A stretch of DNA of 64,000 nt. Origin: Undibacterium hunanense. GTDB taxonomy: Bacteria; Pseudomonadota; Gammaproteobacteria; Burkholderiales; Burkholderiaceae_D. Numbering within the stretch: the first letter of the stretch is position 1; each line of letters opens with the position of its first letter. Location of the stretch: assembly GCF_014284335.1 (NCBI RefSeq), contig NZ_JACOGF010000005.1:307189-371188 (forward strand), given 5' to 3'. A model generated the notes under the pieces. The model saw only the letters and a list, made by a program, of their open reading frames with translations, was not told where the DNA came from and did not search any database. Both the position numbers and the translations under genes were made by a program. Shown piece by piece: positions 8,598-17,319 of the stretch.

Positions 8598-9434
8598 TTA
8601 CAGCATCAGTGCTGCGGTCAGGGAATCGATCTGTTCTTCCGAATCAGACATCACATCCTGAAAGTTGCCGTCTTCAAATTCAAAATTGATGCGACGTGAA
8701 AAGCGCGCGATCTTGTCGCCTTCATTATTATGCAGGGGGGACAGTACCGGTGCGATGTCGTTTGCCAGAATCAGGGTGTCACCCAGGGATTCCGGCGGGA
8801 AGGCGCAAACGCCATGCCACAGGGCTTCGACGGCCTGCATGACACTTTCGGGTATGCCCAGCCGACGCATGATGCCACGGCCGATCAGGCGTTCGCCATA
8901 TTCTATCCAGGTAGCTGGTTCACCATCGAGCAGACCGGGGAATTCTTCTGCACGTGAAATCAGGTAAAAACCGCCGACTTCATGCACGATACCGGCAAAA
9001 ATCGCGGTTTCAGGATCAACCTTGGTAACCTGCTTGGCAATTACCTGCGCCAGCGAGGAAACATGGGCCGAGTGTTCCCACAACTGTGCTGCTTTTGCCT
9101 TCAGTGCCGGGTCTTTGACCTGGCTGTTCAACTGGCGCACGATGACGGATGCCAGCATGGCTTTCAGTGTACGAAAACCCAGGCGATTCACTGCCAGGCG
9201 CACGTTGGTGACTTCATTGCCGGAACGGTTGTAGGCAACAGAATTGGCCAGCGCCACGGTACGGGCTGACAACAAGGGGTCTGCTGCGATCATTTTTGCT
9301 GCTGCGTCAACATGGCAGTCAGGGTCATCCAGCGCCTTTTGCAGACGCAGTGATGAATCAACGCTGGTCGGGAAGACCAGGTCACCCCGGTTAACCTCGG
9401 CGGCGATGGTTTTAAATATTTCTAGCTTGTCCAT
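8598..9434 (-). CDS. HDOD-domain protein
   Basis: 278 aa from the ATG at 9434, which has GGGAGA upstream on the reverse strand; the frame extends to 9515 without family similarity. The HDOD domain (a degenerate HD relative) covers about residues 20-215: ADPLLSARTVALANS, VTNVRLAVNRLGFRTLKAML, the helix LWEHSAHVSSLAQVIAKQV, and GIVHEVGGFYLI. HDOD proteins lack the full metal-binding HD set and are thought to act as adaptors in motility, virulence and second-messenger signalling. No GGDEF or EAL partner is in the window. The gene is single, with an intergenic palindromic element in its upstream region. Confidence 0.88.
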   Translation of the reverse strand: MDKLEIFKTIAAEVNRGDLVFPTSVDSSLRLQKALDDPDCHVDAAAKMIAADPLLSARTVALANSVAYNRSGNEVTNVRLAVNRLGFRTLKAMLASVIVRQLNSQVKDPALKAKAAQLWEHSAHVSSLAQVIAKQVTKVDPETAIFAGIVHEVGGFYLISRAEEFPGLLDGEPATWIEYGERLIGRGIMRRLGIPESVMQAVEALWHGVCAFPPESLGDTLILANDIAPVLSPLHNNEGDKIARFSRRINFEFEDGNFQDVMSDSEEQIDSLTAALML

Positions 9435-10040
9435 GAATATCTCCCAATATTGATATGGTGATTCCTCTATGGGCTTGTAGGGGTTGAAGCCAGCAACACC
9501 CGACATTCTGTTCAAGCCACAGCATACTGATCAAAACCTATGCAAAACCACCCAACTACTTTGCAACGCCAGCCGTACTTTTGTACTGTCAATTTGTATT
9601 GACTTCCTCGTGCCTTGGGGGAGCAATTTTGCGTAAGTCCTGCTTGTGTATCTGTTATGAATTCTAAGAAGTTGCCGTACGGAATCATCTGCAATCTGTA
9701 TCTTAGTCAAAAAATTCTCAAAAGCAACTTTTAATTTAACTTTTTTTAATAATTAGGCCAAGAGCTTATTACAAAACCAAGATCGGATAAAAATCCTTGT
9801 CAGCCTGCTATTTCATTCTGATCAGTTTAGCAGGCGTCGTACTTAAATCTAGTTATTTTTGCAATTCATTCCAGATCACACAGGCGGCAATTATACCCGC
9901 CCGCTATTGGCATCAATTCGCATCAATTGTGAACAAGGATTAACTGTGACTCATCTCAGCCTGAGGGATGAAATGAGTCCGTTCTGGTAAGCAATTCTGC
10001 AGCCAATTCTGGCAAGCAATCACAAATTCAAATTGCAGGA
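9435..10040. other. Intergenic region without a gene
   Basis: No coding frame is convincing. It holds the 9537-9641 palindromic element and a very AT-rich stretch (about 9710-9790). As HDOD and the lipoprotein are both on the reverse strand, the region carries the HDOD promoter and the 3' end of the lipoprotein transcript. Confidence 0.5.
9537..9641. repeat. ~104-bp palindromic element, diverged copy
   Basis: The right arm CAATTTTGCGTAAGTCC and the centre GTACTTTTGTAC (9575-9586) match the element at 35165-35267; the left arm has decayed to CCTATGCAAAACC. Length and centre position agree with the intact copies. Confidence 0.75.
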
Positions 10041-10116
10041 TCAGTCTTCAATTCAGTCTTCAAGCGCATTCTTCAAGCTCAGTTTTCAAGCTTAGTTCTC
10101 AAGCTCAGTTCTCAAG
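10041..10116. repeat. Stop-codon tandem repeat, exact period 13, six units
   Basis: Full units start at 10052, 10065, 10078, 10091 and 10104 (for example CTCAGTTCTCAAG, CTTAGTTCTCAAG, CTCAGTTTTCAAG), with a partial unit from 10041. The last unit covers the final codons and reverse-strand stop (TCA on + at 10105-10107) of the lipoprotein; most other units again contain TGA or TAA on that strand at the same place. Confidence 0.9.
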
Positions 10117-11409
10117 ATAGATAACATTGATATCCAGCGTGATGAACAGGTTAGGATAGTCATCCCGTTTCACCACGACATGGAACACGCCGGATTTTTG
10201 CGGTGCAGTGTACAGGCCCAGCGGGGTGATGCTACCGCCATCAGCTTCGACCACGCTCCAGGTCACCGGTTGCCTGATGTAGGTGACATTCGGCGGGTAA
10301 TTGTTGTCTGCTGTCAAGCCTATGCTGCTGCCTGGCATCAGCGTAATCAGGCGACCAGGCACGCTTAATACCGGCACAAAATTGGGTGAGCTGTTATCCA
10401 CCACCACTGTGGCATTGACTGCGACGGTAGGATAATCTTCCCTTTGTGCCTGCACGTGGTAGGTGCCTGCCTTGGCTGGGGCGCTGTATTCACCATTGAT
10501 GGTGATGCTGCCGCCTTCTGGTTCCAGCACTACCCATTTCACGGGCTGGCGCACATAGTTGACGTTCGGCGGATAATTCATTTCTGCGCTGAAAGTCAGT
10601 TTGCCGCCAGGGGCCATCAAAACGGCACCAGGAGTAATATTGATTTTCGGTGCATTGACCCAGATGCCAGGCCCGCTGCATGGCAGCGGCAAGCCATTCA
10701 GACCTGTCAGCACGCAACCTGGTTGGCCCAGGGTGACGATGTCTTTGCTGCTTGCGGCCTTGGTCAGCATCAGCAGGAAAGGGTCAAACAATTTGCCATC
10801 CATGTTCAGCTTCAGATTGTCCAAAGCCTTGTCTTGCGCATCGCCAGTGCCTGCACTGCCGGGTACTGCTGCCTTCAATGGCGTGGTGAAGAAATCGTCG
10901 ATCTTGCTGGTGTCTGCCATCATGCTGATTGCCTGCGTGATCTCGATCTGGGCAGCCCTGCTGCTGTTGACGGTGACGGTTCTGGCAATGGCGTCAACAT
11001 CAGGGGTGCTGAACACCGTGCTCATGCTGGTGCGCATCAATCTGGTGGACAACATTTCTGTCAAAGGCGTGAGGTTGATGACGCCGCCATTGATGCTGAT
11101 GGCATGCAGTTTTCTGCTGTCGGCAGCATTGGTGACCTCCAGCACACAAGGCAGGGCTGCCGCTGTGCTGCTGCCGGTGCTGACAGTCATCTCAAAACTG
11201 CCGTCGGCAGCGGTTTTTGCCGTGCCGTTGCCGGCGCGACATTTGGCGCTGACGGTGGCGCCTGAAATGGCCATGCCGGTTGCCGCAGTGCCACGCAAGG
11301 CCAGGCTGGCACCAGGTGTGCTAATGCCTGCACCGACGCTGCCATTGCCACCACATGCCGCCAGCATCGCTGCCATGGTGCACAGGCCCAGTAGATTATG
11401 AGGTTTCAT
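10105..11409 (-). CDS. Outer-membrane/periplasmic lipoprotein with two C-terminal Ig-like repeats
   Basis: 434 aa. A lipoprotein signal ends in the lipobox LAAC (MKPHNLLGLCTMAAMLAAC), followed by a Gly/Ser linker. Residues about 35-110 look like a carboxypeptidase-regulatory/Ig-like unit (LRGTAATGMAISGATVSAKC). The middle is predicted helical and unassigned. The C-terminal ~180 residues are two homologous repeats of about 85 residues, each with NYPPNVxYxRQPVxW, a GGSIT motif and a YHV/FHV strand. I do not recognise a defined function; a surface structural or adhesive role is the simplest guess. It is a single gene, with no partner on its strand close by. Confidence 0.8.
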   Translation of the reverse strand: MKPHNLLGLCTMAAMLAACGGNGSVGAGISTPGASLALRGTAATGMAISGATVSAKCRAGNGTAKTAADGSFEMTVSTGSSTAAALPCVLEVTNAADSRKLHAISINGGVINLTPLTEMLSTRLMRTSMSTVFSTPDVDAIARTVTVNSSRAAQIEITQAISMMADTSKIDDFFTTPLKAAVPGSAGTGDAQDKALDNLKLNMDGKLFDPFLLMLTKAASSKDIVTLGQPGCVLTGLNGLPLPCSGPGIWVNAPKINITPGAVLMAPGGKLTFSAEMNYPPNVNYVRQPVKWVVLEPEGGSITINGEYSAPAKAGTYHVQAQREDYPTVAVNATVVVDNSSPNFVPVLSVPGRLITLMPGSSIGLTADNNYPPNVTYIRQPVTWSVVEADGGSITPLGLYTAPQKSGVFHVVVKRDDYPNLFITLDINVIYLEN

Positions 11410-11594
11410 TGTTTTCCCGCTTTCTGTGATGAATTGACATCATCATAGAAGCTGCCGGGGAAAAAATACTGCCCAAAATGTCTGCAAATTGTCATCAATT
11501 TGTAGCGAGGGTGATTGGCGATTGAATTTGCTTTCTGCTTGTTTGCGTGGAACTCATTTCATCAATAAATATTATTGACATTAATCAATTAAGC

Positions 11595-11614
11595 AATTAA
11601 CATATTAGTTAATT
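11595..11614. promoter_or_regulatory. Candidate ArsR-type operator
   Basis: Perfect inverted repeat AATTAAC-N6-GTTAATT (11595-11601 and 11608-11614), 35 bp before the start of the membrane-protein gene that precedes arsR. AT-rich interrupted palindromes of this size are typical ArsR/SmtB sites. The assignment is inference. Confidence 0.45.
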
Positions 11615-11648
11615 ACTGAATTGTTGTTCAACCTTGAAGGAGTATGAA

Positions 11649-12041
11649 ATGAGTATGGAGCTTAGTTATCTGATCTATTTAATTGTTTCTGTCGTCATGA
11701 CAATATGGGTGGCAAGAACACTGTCTAAAAACGGTGAGGTATTCTTGGTAAAATGTTTTGGTCAGGATGAAGTTTTGGCAAAATCCACGAATCACTTACT
11801 GGTTGTCGGGTTTTATCTGATCAATGTCGGCTTGATTGCCATTCGTCTGGATGGCTGGCATATCGCGCCTGGCGACGGATTGATCCCCTATGTTGGTAGT
11901 AAAATAGGTGTGTCCGTACTCAGCCTGGGGGCCATGCATTTCTTTAACATGGTCATGATCGCGAAGTTTGGCAGAACGATTACCGGCTGGGTGAGAGTCA
12001 ATGAATTACGTGAGCCTGAAAAGTTTTCTGCGCCTGCATAA
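11649..12041 (+). CDS. Integral membrane protein of unknown function linked to an ArsR regulator
   Basis: 130 aa; ATG at 11649 has AAGGAG at 11637-11642, so the upstream TTG is not needed. Three hydrophobic segments are visible (about 6-24, 47-67, 85-108) around a small polar domain (KNGEVFLVKCFGQDEVLAKSTNHL). I do not recognise the family. It is followed, after a strong hairpin, by an ArsR-type repressor on the same strand, and an AT-rich palindrome lies upstream. The arrangement suggests a repressor-controlled membrane protein; the signal is not apparent since metal ligands are not obvious in either protein. Confidence 0.75.
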   Translation: MSMELSYLIYLIVSVVMTIWVARTLSKNGEVFLVKCFGQDEVLAKSTNHLLVVGFYLINVGLIAIRLDGWHIAPGDGLIPYVGSKIGVSVLSLGAMHFFNMVMIAKFGRTITGWVRVNELREPEKFSAPA

Positions 12042-12082
12042 TGTGTTGCAGCCATTGCGCTGAATGTTTGAAGTAAAACCAC

Positions 12083-12103
12083 TTGCCGCGCTTAGCGCGG
12101 CAA
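12083..12103 (+). terminator. Strong hairpin between membrane gene and arsR-like gene
   Basis: Perfect 9-bp stem TTGCCGCGC / GCGCGGCAA with a 3-base loop, followed by TGGTCTTTT. The T-run is weak, so it may be a partial terminator or mRNA stabiliser that sets the ratio of the two products. Confidence 0.6.
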
Positions 12104-12123
12104 TGGTCTTTTGAGAATGAATA

Positions 12124-12465
12124 ATGTCTTCTGATAAGATTTTTGAAGCTTTGGCATCATCACCCCGCAGGCAGATACTTGCTTATTTATCTGAGCAGGA
12201 ACTGACGGCCGGGGATATTGCCGCACGCTTTAAAATGAGTGCGCCAGCAATTTCCCGCCATTTGTCGGTGTTGGAAAATGCTGGGTTGATCACTGGTGAA
12301 CGTCAGGGGCAGTTTGTGATGTACAAATTAAATGGCGATAGTCTGGTCAATACCCTGACGCAGTTCGCTTTTTCCATCTGCCCTGTTGGTGCGCCTCTCA
12401 AACGCGAAAGCAAGAAAGGCGCGCAGGCTGACACGGCTAAAACCAAGGCCGTGAACAAGATCTGA
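12124..12465 (+). CDS. ArsR-family transcriptional repressor
   Basis: 113 aa winged-helix protein: FEALASSPRRQILAYLSEQELTAGDIAARFKMSAPAISRHLSVLENAGLITGERQGQFVMYKLN is a textbook ArsR fold, with the recognition helix at about 38-54. The classic metal motif (ELCVCDL in helix 3) is absent, and the only Cys is in the C-terminal part, so it is more like the non-metal or biofilm-repressor group. It probably controls itself and the membrane protein upstream through the palindrome at 11595-11614. The C-terminal tail is Lys-rich and unconserved. Confidence 0.9.
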   Translation: MSSDKIFEALASSPRRQILAYLSEQELTAGDIAARFKMSAPAISRHLSVLENAGLITGERQGQFVMYKLNGDSLVNTLTQFAFSICPVGAPLKRESKKGAQADTAKTKAVNKI

Positions 12466-12483
12466 TTCTGTAATTTCTTGGGT

Positions 12484-12795
12484 TTATTGCCTGTCCGTAT
12501 TTTGTTCAACATACACGGTATGTACCGGTCTGCTCTTTGGCTTTGCCCTGGCCTGATTCTGGCCCATGCTCATGAGTACCACGGCCAGCAAGAGTTTCAG
12601 CAACACAAAGACGATAAACAGGGTAATGATCAGCGGAATGATGGCGATCAGCAGGGCGATGCCCACGCAGACCATCAGTACTTTTGGCAAAGGCGTACGC
12701 AACAGGCGCTCGCCTACTTTTTGTCCAATCTGACGAAATTCCTGTGCTACTTGTCTAAAAACTGAATACAGGTATTGGCGGGTGCTACTTTTCAT
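12484..12795 (-). CDS. Small membrane protein, unknown
   Basis: 103 aa from the ATG at 12795, which has AGGAG upstream on the reverse strand. A basic amphipathic N-terminal part (residues 1-36) precedes a long hydrophobic stretch (about 38-75) that fits one hairpin or two membrane helices, then a basic Pro-rich tail. No family recognised. It converges with arsR and stands alone. Confidence 0.65.
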   Translation of the reverse strand: MKSSTRQYLYSVFRQVAQEFRQIGQKVGERLLRTPLPKVLMVCVGIALLIAIIPLIITLFIVFVLLKLLLAVVLMSMGQNQARAKPKSRPVHTVYVEQNTDRQ

Positions 12796-12890
12796 AAGGT
12801 ACTCCTGAGATGGTGCTTGCTTGCAATGAAGCGGTGTTGCCATTATCAGTAGACTGCCGCGAATAGTCTACGGTAATTTTCAAGAGAAAT

Positions 12891-12929
12891 TGCCGATAAC
12901 TGGTGCCGATAGCTGATGCTGATAGCGCA
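12891..12929. repeat. Short tandem repeat, exact period 13
   Basis: Units TGCCGATAACTGG (12891-12903), TGCCGATAGCTGA (12904-12916) and TGCTGATAGCGCA (12917-12929) lie just downstream of the stop of the secreted-protein gene that ends at 12941 on the reverse strand. Confidence 0.75.
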
Positions 12930-12940
12930 AGTACAAATAG

Positions 12941-13348
12941 TTATTGTGTGAGCCTGGATTCATAAAACTTGAGTGACTGTGTAAATTGCATGCAGGTTTT
13001 ATGCGTGCGCCTTTCTGCCAGCCTGCGTTTGTCTATGTCATCCATTTTCTTCCATACCTCAACCATGGCCAGTTTGACTTCCGGTTTAGACAAACCCTTG
13101 TCTGTCATCAGGTGCTGCTCGATGGTGTTGACGGTTCGTTTGAGTACAGGGTCATTCTGGCGCTGCCATTTTTTCAGTGCAGGCAGAGCCTGGATGTTGA
13201 GTTTGTTTTCGCAGTAATCGCCCTCATTCGCTGCCGCCTGAAAAAATATCAGATTGTTGTACGCTTCATTGACGGTCATCGCATAGACATTACCATGCAG
13301 GCTGATGCTCATCATTAATACAACGCTTGATATCAGATAGGGTTTCAT
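12941..13348 (-). CDS. Secreted small hypothetical protein
   Basis: 135 aa with a signal peptide (MKPYLISSVVLMMSISLHGNVYA). The mature protein is predicted mostly helical, with two Cys (in DYCENKL and HKTCMQF) that could form one disulfide in the periplasm. I do not recognise it. It lies downstream of the S9 peptidase on the same strand but behind a strong terminator, so it is likely expressed separately. Confidence 0.65.
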   Translation of the reverse strand: MKPYLISSVVLMMSISLHGNVYAMTVNEAYNNLIFFQAAANEGDYCENKLNIQALPALKKWQRQNDPVLKRTVNTIEQHLMTDKGLSKPEVKLAMVEVWKKMDDIDKRRLAERRTHKTCMQFTQSLKFYESRLTQ

Positions 13349-13454
13349 GTTGGAGCAGTCAGTATGGTCAATGAGGGCAGACCGTATTATCTGAATTCAG
13401 GCAGATTTGATCTACGGTAATCTTTGCAAAACATTACCATAGCCAACAAAGACA

Positions 13455-13491
13455 AAAAAGCGGCTGAGTTATTTCACTCAGCCGCTTTTTG
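13455..13491. terminator. Rho-independent terminator after the S9 peptidase
   Basis: Stem AAAAAGCGGCTGAGT / ACTCAGCCGCTTTTT, perfect over 15 bp, lies 20 bp behind the stop of the reverse-strand peptidase gene. Confidence 0.9.
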
Positions 13492-13511
13492 TTTATTGAC
13501 CTGCTGTTTAC

Positions 13512-16211
13512 TTATTTGGCCTTGCCCAGATGCTGCAAAAAGAAGGCTTCATATTTCTTGTGCAAAGCCTTGGGCTTGACGGTGCCACCCAGGCCATGTT
13601 CGCCATCCGGATCAAGGAACAGGTCGACCAGGGTTTCCTTGCCGTTTTCCAGCAGGGCGCGATAGACATTGACGGTGTCCTGATACAGTACATTCGGATC
13701 CTGCATGCCGTGTACCAGCATCAGTGGTTTTTTCAGGCCGGCTGTCAAAGGCAGCAGGGAGTATTTGCGCAGGTTAGGCTTGCTGCGTTCGGTCTTGCCT
13801 ATGGTGCGGCCACTGTACCAGCTATTGTAGTTTTCCCATTCTGTCGGGCCGGCACCGGCGATACCGGCAGCGAAGGTGTCAGGGCTGGTGTACATCGCGT
13901 ACTGGGTCTGGAAGCCGCCAAAGCTCCAGCCTGTCAGGCCTATGCGTTTACCATCGACGCCCAGGTTCTTTTGCATGTACTTGGCCAGGTCTTCCAGGTC
14001 TTCGGTCTGCGGTTTGCCAGCCTGTTCCCAGTTGGCGTCGCTGAACTTGCGGCCATAATTGGAATGACCGCGCGGGTCCACGGCTACCGTCACATAACCA
14101 TGCTTGGCTGCCATATACATGCCGAACATATAGGCGGTTTGCTGGAAGCTGTCAGTCTCGACGATATGTCTGTCATTCAGCGGGCCGCCATAGGTGTAGA
14201 CGATGGCAGGGCGGTGGTCGGATGAACTGAGTCCGGCCGGTTTAAAAACATAGGCCTGGATCTTGTCGCCATGGCGATTGGTGAAGCTGAAACGTTCAGG
14301 GCGTTGCAGGTCTATCGCGTTCCATTGCGGGTCATGGCTTTGTGTCAGCGTGGTGGACTTGGCCTTGCTGATGTCCACCAGTTTCAATTCAGGACGGCTG
14401 GCCCATTGCCCTGCCATGCTGGCCAGCTTGTCGCCGCTGTCGGTGACGGTGCTGGTACGGTGGAAATCACCGGTCTGGCCGACGGCCTTCATGTCGCCTG
14501 TTGCCAGGTCAACCTTGTAGGCATTCATTGCTGCAAAATCATCCTTGTTGGCAAGTATGAACATGGATTTGCTGTCTGCGCTGAAACCGATGATGTTGTG
14601 CGCTTCGAAATCGCCTTTCAGTACTGGCTTGGCGCTGCCATTGGTAACGTCAATCACATATGGCTGACGATAGCCCTGGTCATCCAGTACGGCGATCAAT
14701 TGCTGGCTGTCTGGTGTAAAGCGGGGGGCCAGCACGTTGACGACTTCATGGCCGACATTGCCGCGTCTTTCCAGTACCATTTGTGGCTTGACGCCTTCTT
14801 CTGCCTTGCCGACATAGATGCGCAGCAAGTCTTTTTCGCGTTCCCAGGTAGAGAAGGTGTAGCGGCTGCCGTCCTTGGCCCAACTGACCGGGCTCATTTC
14901 AAACCAGACATCGCCACCATCATTGGTGAAGACGGGTTGTGGCTGGCGTGCAGAGGCATCACCCACGCGACGTATGTACAGGGCGGTTGCCGGTATCTTG
15001 CGTTTGTCATCCGACACTTCGCGCGACACTTTTTTTGCAGTGGCGAAGCGTTCGCTGTAGTTCATGATTTCGACCTGGCGTTCAGACGGTGGTGCCGGTT
15101 TGCCGTTTTCTGGTTTTGCATCCGGTGCTTCGGCAGAGATGGCCATCCATTGCTTGTCTTCGCTCAGCACGGTATTGGCGATGCGGTATTTTTTGTCGGC
15201 ATCGTCAGGGTGTATCAGTTCACGATTCAACTGGCGGATGGCGCTCTTGTCAAAGCTGGCGTTGAACAGGCGTTTTTCATCCATGTAGATATAGCCATTG
15301 TCATCTGCCTGATACGCGACGATGCGTTCTGGTTTGTCGGTCTGGGTCAGGCGTTCTATCTTGCCATCAGCCGCGTTCAGGCGGAACAGGTCGCCACGGT
15401 ACTGGAAGATCAGTTCATTCTTTTTATTTGCCCAGGCCAGGGCATCGACGCCAGGGTAGAGGTCACTTGGTTTGAGTTTTTCTTTTTCCAGTTTCTTTTT
15501 CAGTTCGTCACGCAGTTCCCAGACTTCTTTTACCTTGTTGTCGTCTTTCTTTTCATCCTTCTTTTCATCCTTCTTTTCGTCTTTCTTGTCGCCGTCGGCT
15601 TTGGCTACGCTGGCGGTACCGGTTTTAGCTGCTGCTGCCGCGGCTTTTTCCCTTGCCGCTTCGGCATCTGTTTCTGCTTTTTTAGCGGCGTCTTTGGCTT
15701 TTTTCTCGGCCAGTTCACGCTTGACTTCTTCCAGCGCAGCTTCTTCCCACTGCATCAGGTTAACTTTTTCACCACGCAGATAAGCGGCCTGGGCTTCGGC
15801 CTTTGCCTGGCGTTCGGCTTCTTCTTTTTCTTTTTGTGCGGCTTTTTTGTCGAAGCGTTCCCAGTCTTCTGGCGCATCGTAGGTTTTCATCAGGGCGGGT
15901 GAGGTAATGCGTTTGGTTTCACCGGTCTGGGTGTCATGCACATATAAATCAAAACCATTTTCACCGAAAGGATTCCAGGTGTAGGCCAGGTAACGACCAT
16001 CCTTACTGAACTGAATCACGCGTGCTGGCTGGCCTGCATAGCCTTTGGCGCGGTATACCTGTTCCAACGTCAGGTCGACTGGCTTGATTTTGGCAACATT
16101 GGCAACAGCGGATACTGCCGGTGCAGCTTGTGCCGTTTCTTGCGGAAACAGCAGACTGGCCGCGCCGCTGAAAGCAAGCGCAATACTGACGGTGAGAATT
16201 TTCGGAGACAT
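13512..16211 (-). CDS. S9-family (prolyl oligopeptidase-like) serine peptidase
   Basis: 899 aa. A signal peptide (ALAFSGAASLLFPQETAQA) indicates export. A beta-propeller N-terminal region is followed by an alpha/beta-hydrolase domain from about 630 with the nucleophile S763 in GWSFGG, D838 in MLVHGMQDPN and H872 in DPDGEHG. Family enzymes cleave peptides behind Pro or Ala (DPP-IV or acylaminoacyl-peptidase like). Between the first propeller blades (about residues 130-250) sits a long charged, Ala/Lys/Glu-rich insertion with three KKDE units, probably a coiled coil, that the family does not normally have at this length. It is a single gene with its own terminator. Confidence 0.92.
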   Translation of the reverse strand: MSPKILTVSIALAFSGAASLLFPQETAQAAPAVSAVANVAKIKPVDLTLEQVYRAKGYAGQPARVIQFSKDGRYLAYTWNPFGENGFDLYVHDTQTGETKRITSPALMKTYDAPEDWERFDKKAAQKEKEEAERQAKAEAQAAYLRGEKVNLMQWEEAALEEVKRELAEKKAKDAAKKAETDAEAAREKAAAAAAKTGTASVAKADGDKKDEKKDEKKDEKKDDNKVKEVWELRDELKKKLEKEKLKPSDLYPGVDALAWANKKNELIFQYRGDLFRLNAADGKIERLTQTDKPERIVAYQADDNGYIYMDEKRLFNASFDKSAIRQLNRELIHPDDADKKYRIANTVLSEDKQWMAISAEAPDAKPENGKPAPPSERQVEIMNYSERFATAKKVSREVSDDKRKIPATALYIRRVGDASARQPQPVFTNDGGDVWFEMSPVSWAKDGSRYTFSTWEREKDLLRIYVGKAEEGVKPQMVLERRGNVGHEVVNVLAPRFTPDSQQLIAVLDDQGYRQPYVIDVTNGSAKPVLKGDFEAHNIIGFSADSKSMFILANKDDFAAMNAYKVDLATGDMKAVGQTGDFHRTSTVTDSGDKLASMAGQWASRPELKLVDISKAKSTTLTQSHDPQWNAIDLQRPERFSFTNRHGDKIQAYVFKPAGLSSSDHRPAIVYTYGGPLNDRHIVETDSFQQTAYMFGMYMAAKHGYVTVAVDPRGHSNYGRKFSDANWEQAGKPQTEDLEDLAKYMQKNLGVDGKRIGLTGWSFGGFQTQYAMYTSPDTFAAGIAGAGPTEWENYNSWYSGRTIGKTERSKPNLRKYSLLPLTAGLKKPLMLVHGMQDPNVLYQDTVNVYRALLENGKETLVDLFLDPDGEHGLGGTVKPKALHKKYEAFFLQHLGKAK

Positions 16212-16411
16212 AGTAAGAACCTTGGTTTTAGTTTAATTAGCAGGTATGGGGTAGATAAAGAGGTGATGCGCAAATAGCGATGTTATCAAGCAATAGACGA
16301 AATTAACGCATTTTCCATAGACAAATGTCTGTGGAAACAGTTCCTCGGGAAAATGTTTTCGATGAAAATCGGTAGAAAATTTGCTTTTGCATTGTCTGAA
16401 CGCGGATCGGT

Positions 16412-17215
16412 TCAGTTTTTTGCTTGAATCAGCGCTGATTTGCGGTATTGCCGGGGGCTAGCACCCAGCATGGATTTGAAGTGACTGCCGAGATGGGATT
16501 GATGCGCAAAACCACAATCCGCAGCGATATCGGCGATGCTTGCATTGCTATTCTTCAGCAAGCGCCTGGCTTTTTGCAATCTGCGTTCGGTGATGTAGGC
16601 ATGGGGTGTGCTGCCCGTGGCATGACTGAAACTGCGCAAGAAACGCAGCAAGGGCATGCCTGCCAATGATGCCAATTCTTCCAGATGAATCTGGGTATCG
16701 AGGTTATCTTCGATGTAGTCGAGTATGCGTCCATGTAATGTGCGATCAGCCGCGTAGTCACTGGCAGTGGCACTGTGCTGGCTTGCCAATGATGCAAGCT
16801 TAAGGCCGCGTTGTAAAAACAATCCTGCTTTTTCTTCCAGAAGCAGTGGGTCACAATTTGTCTGGTGTAGCAGATAACGTAATTGCCAGGCCAGCGTTAC
16901 AGCCTGTTTGTCGCCATGGAAGATCTGGCGCGGCAAGCTTGTATGCAAGTCAGGTTGCAAATCTGGTTTGGTGGCATGCATCAGCAGATATTCACCCCCA
17001 TGAGATGATTCTGAAAACACCGGCAAACCAGCCGCAGCAAGGGCCAGGTCACCCGGCCAGGCATCAAAGTCCTGGCGCACATCGCTGTCTATGGCGTGCA
17101 CACCGGTCTGGCGTGCAAATGCCAGGCCCAGGCTGGGACAGGACGATATGCCATTCACTGAATAGGGTGAGGCGGGCAATAGTTCCAGCGTGGCCCAGGG
17201 TATGTCCATCTTCAT
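16412..17215 (-). CDS. AraC-family transcriptional regulator
   Basis: 267 aa from the ATG at 17215 (CAGGAAG upstream); a longer frame starts at 17290. The N-terminal ~150 residues are a ligand-binding cupin-like region without clear motifs. The C-terminal ~100 residues hold two helix-turn-helix units: IHLEELASLAGMPLLRFLRSF and SIADIAADCGFAHQSHLGSHFKSMLGASPRQYR. The gene is divergent from the Asp/Glu racemase, so regulation of that enzyme is likely. Confidence 0.92.
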   Translation of the reverse strand: MKMDIPWATLELLPASPYSVNGISSCPSLGLAFARQTGVHAIDSDVRQDFDAWPGDLALAAAGLPVFSESSHGGEYLLMHATKPDLQPDLHTSLPRQIFHGDKQAVTLAWQLRYLLHQTNCDPLLLEEKAGLFLQRGLKLASLASQHSATASDYAADRTLHGRILDYIEDNLDTQIHLEELASLAGMPLLRFLRSFSHATGSTPHAYITERRLQKARRLLKNSNASIADIAADCGFAHQSHLGSHFKSMLGASPRQYRKSALIQAKN

Positions 17216-17319
17216 GGTAAAGCTTCCTGCTGAAATTTCCTGATAGCGTAGAAAAAGCGGTCTGCTTATTATAGGGGCGAAATCAACCATAAAAGCTAAA
17301 TCAAACTACAGGAGTTGCA

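Noticed and set aside
14271..15902. 543-codon open frame on the + strand
   Set aside because: It is the antisense shadow of the S9 peptidase; composition is Phe/Cys-rich nonsense without a ribosome binding site.
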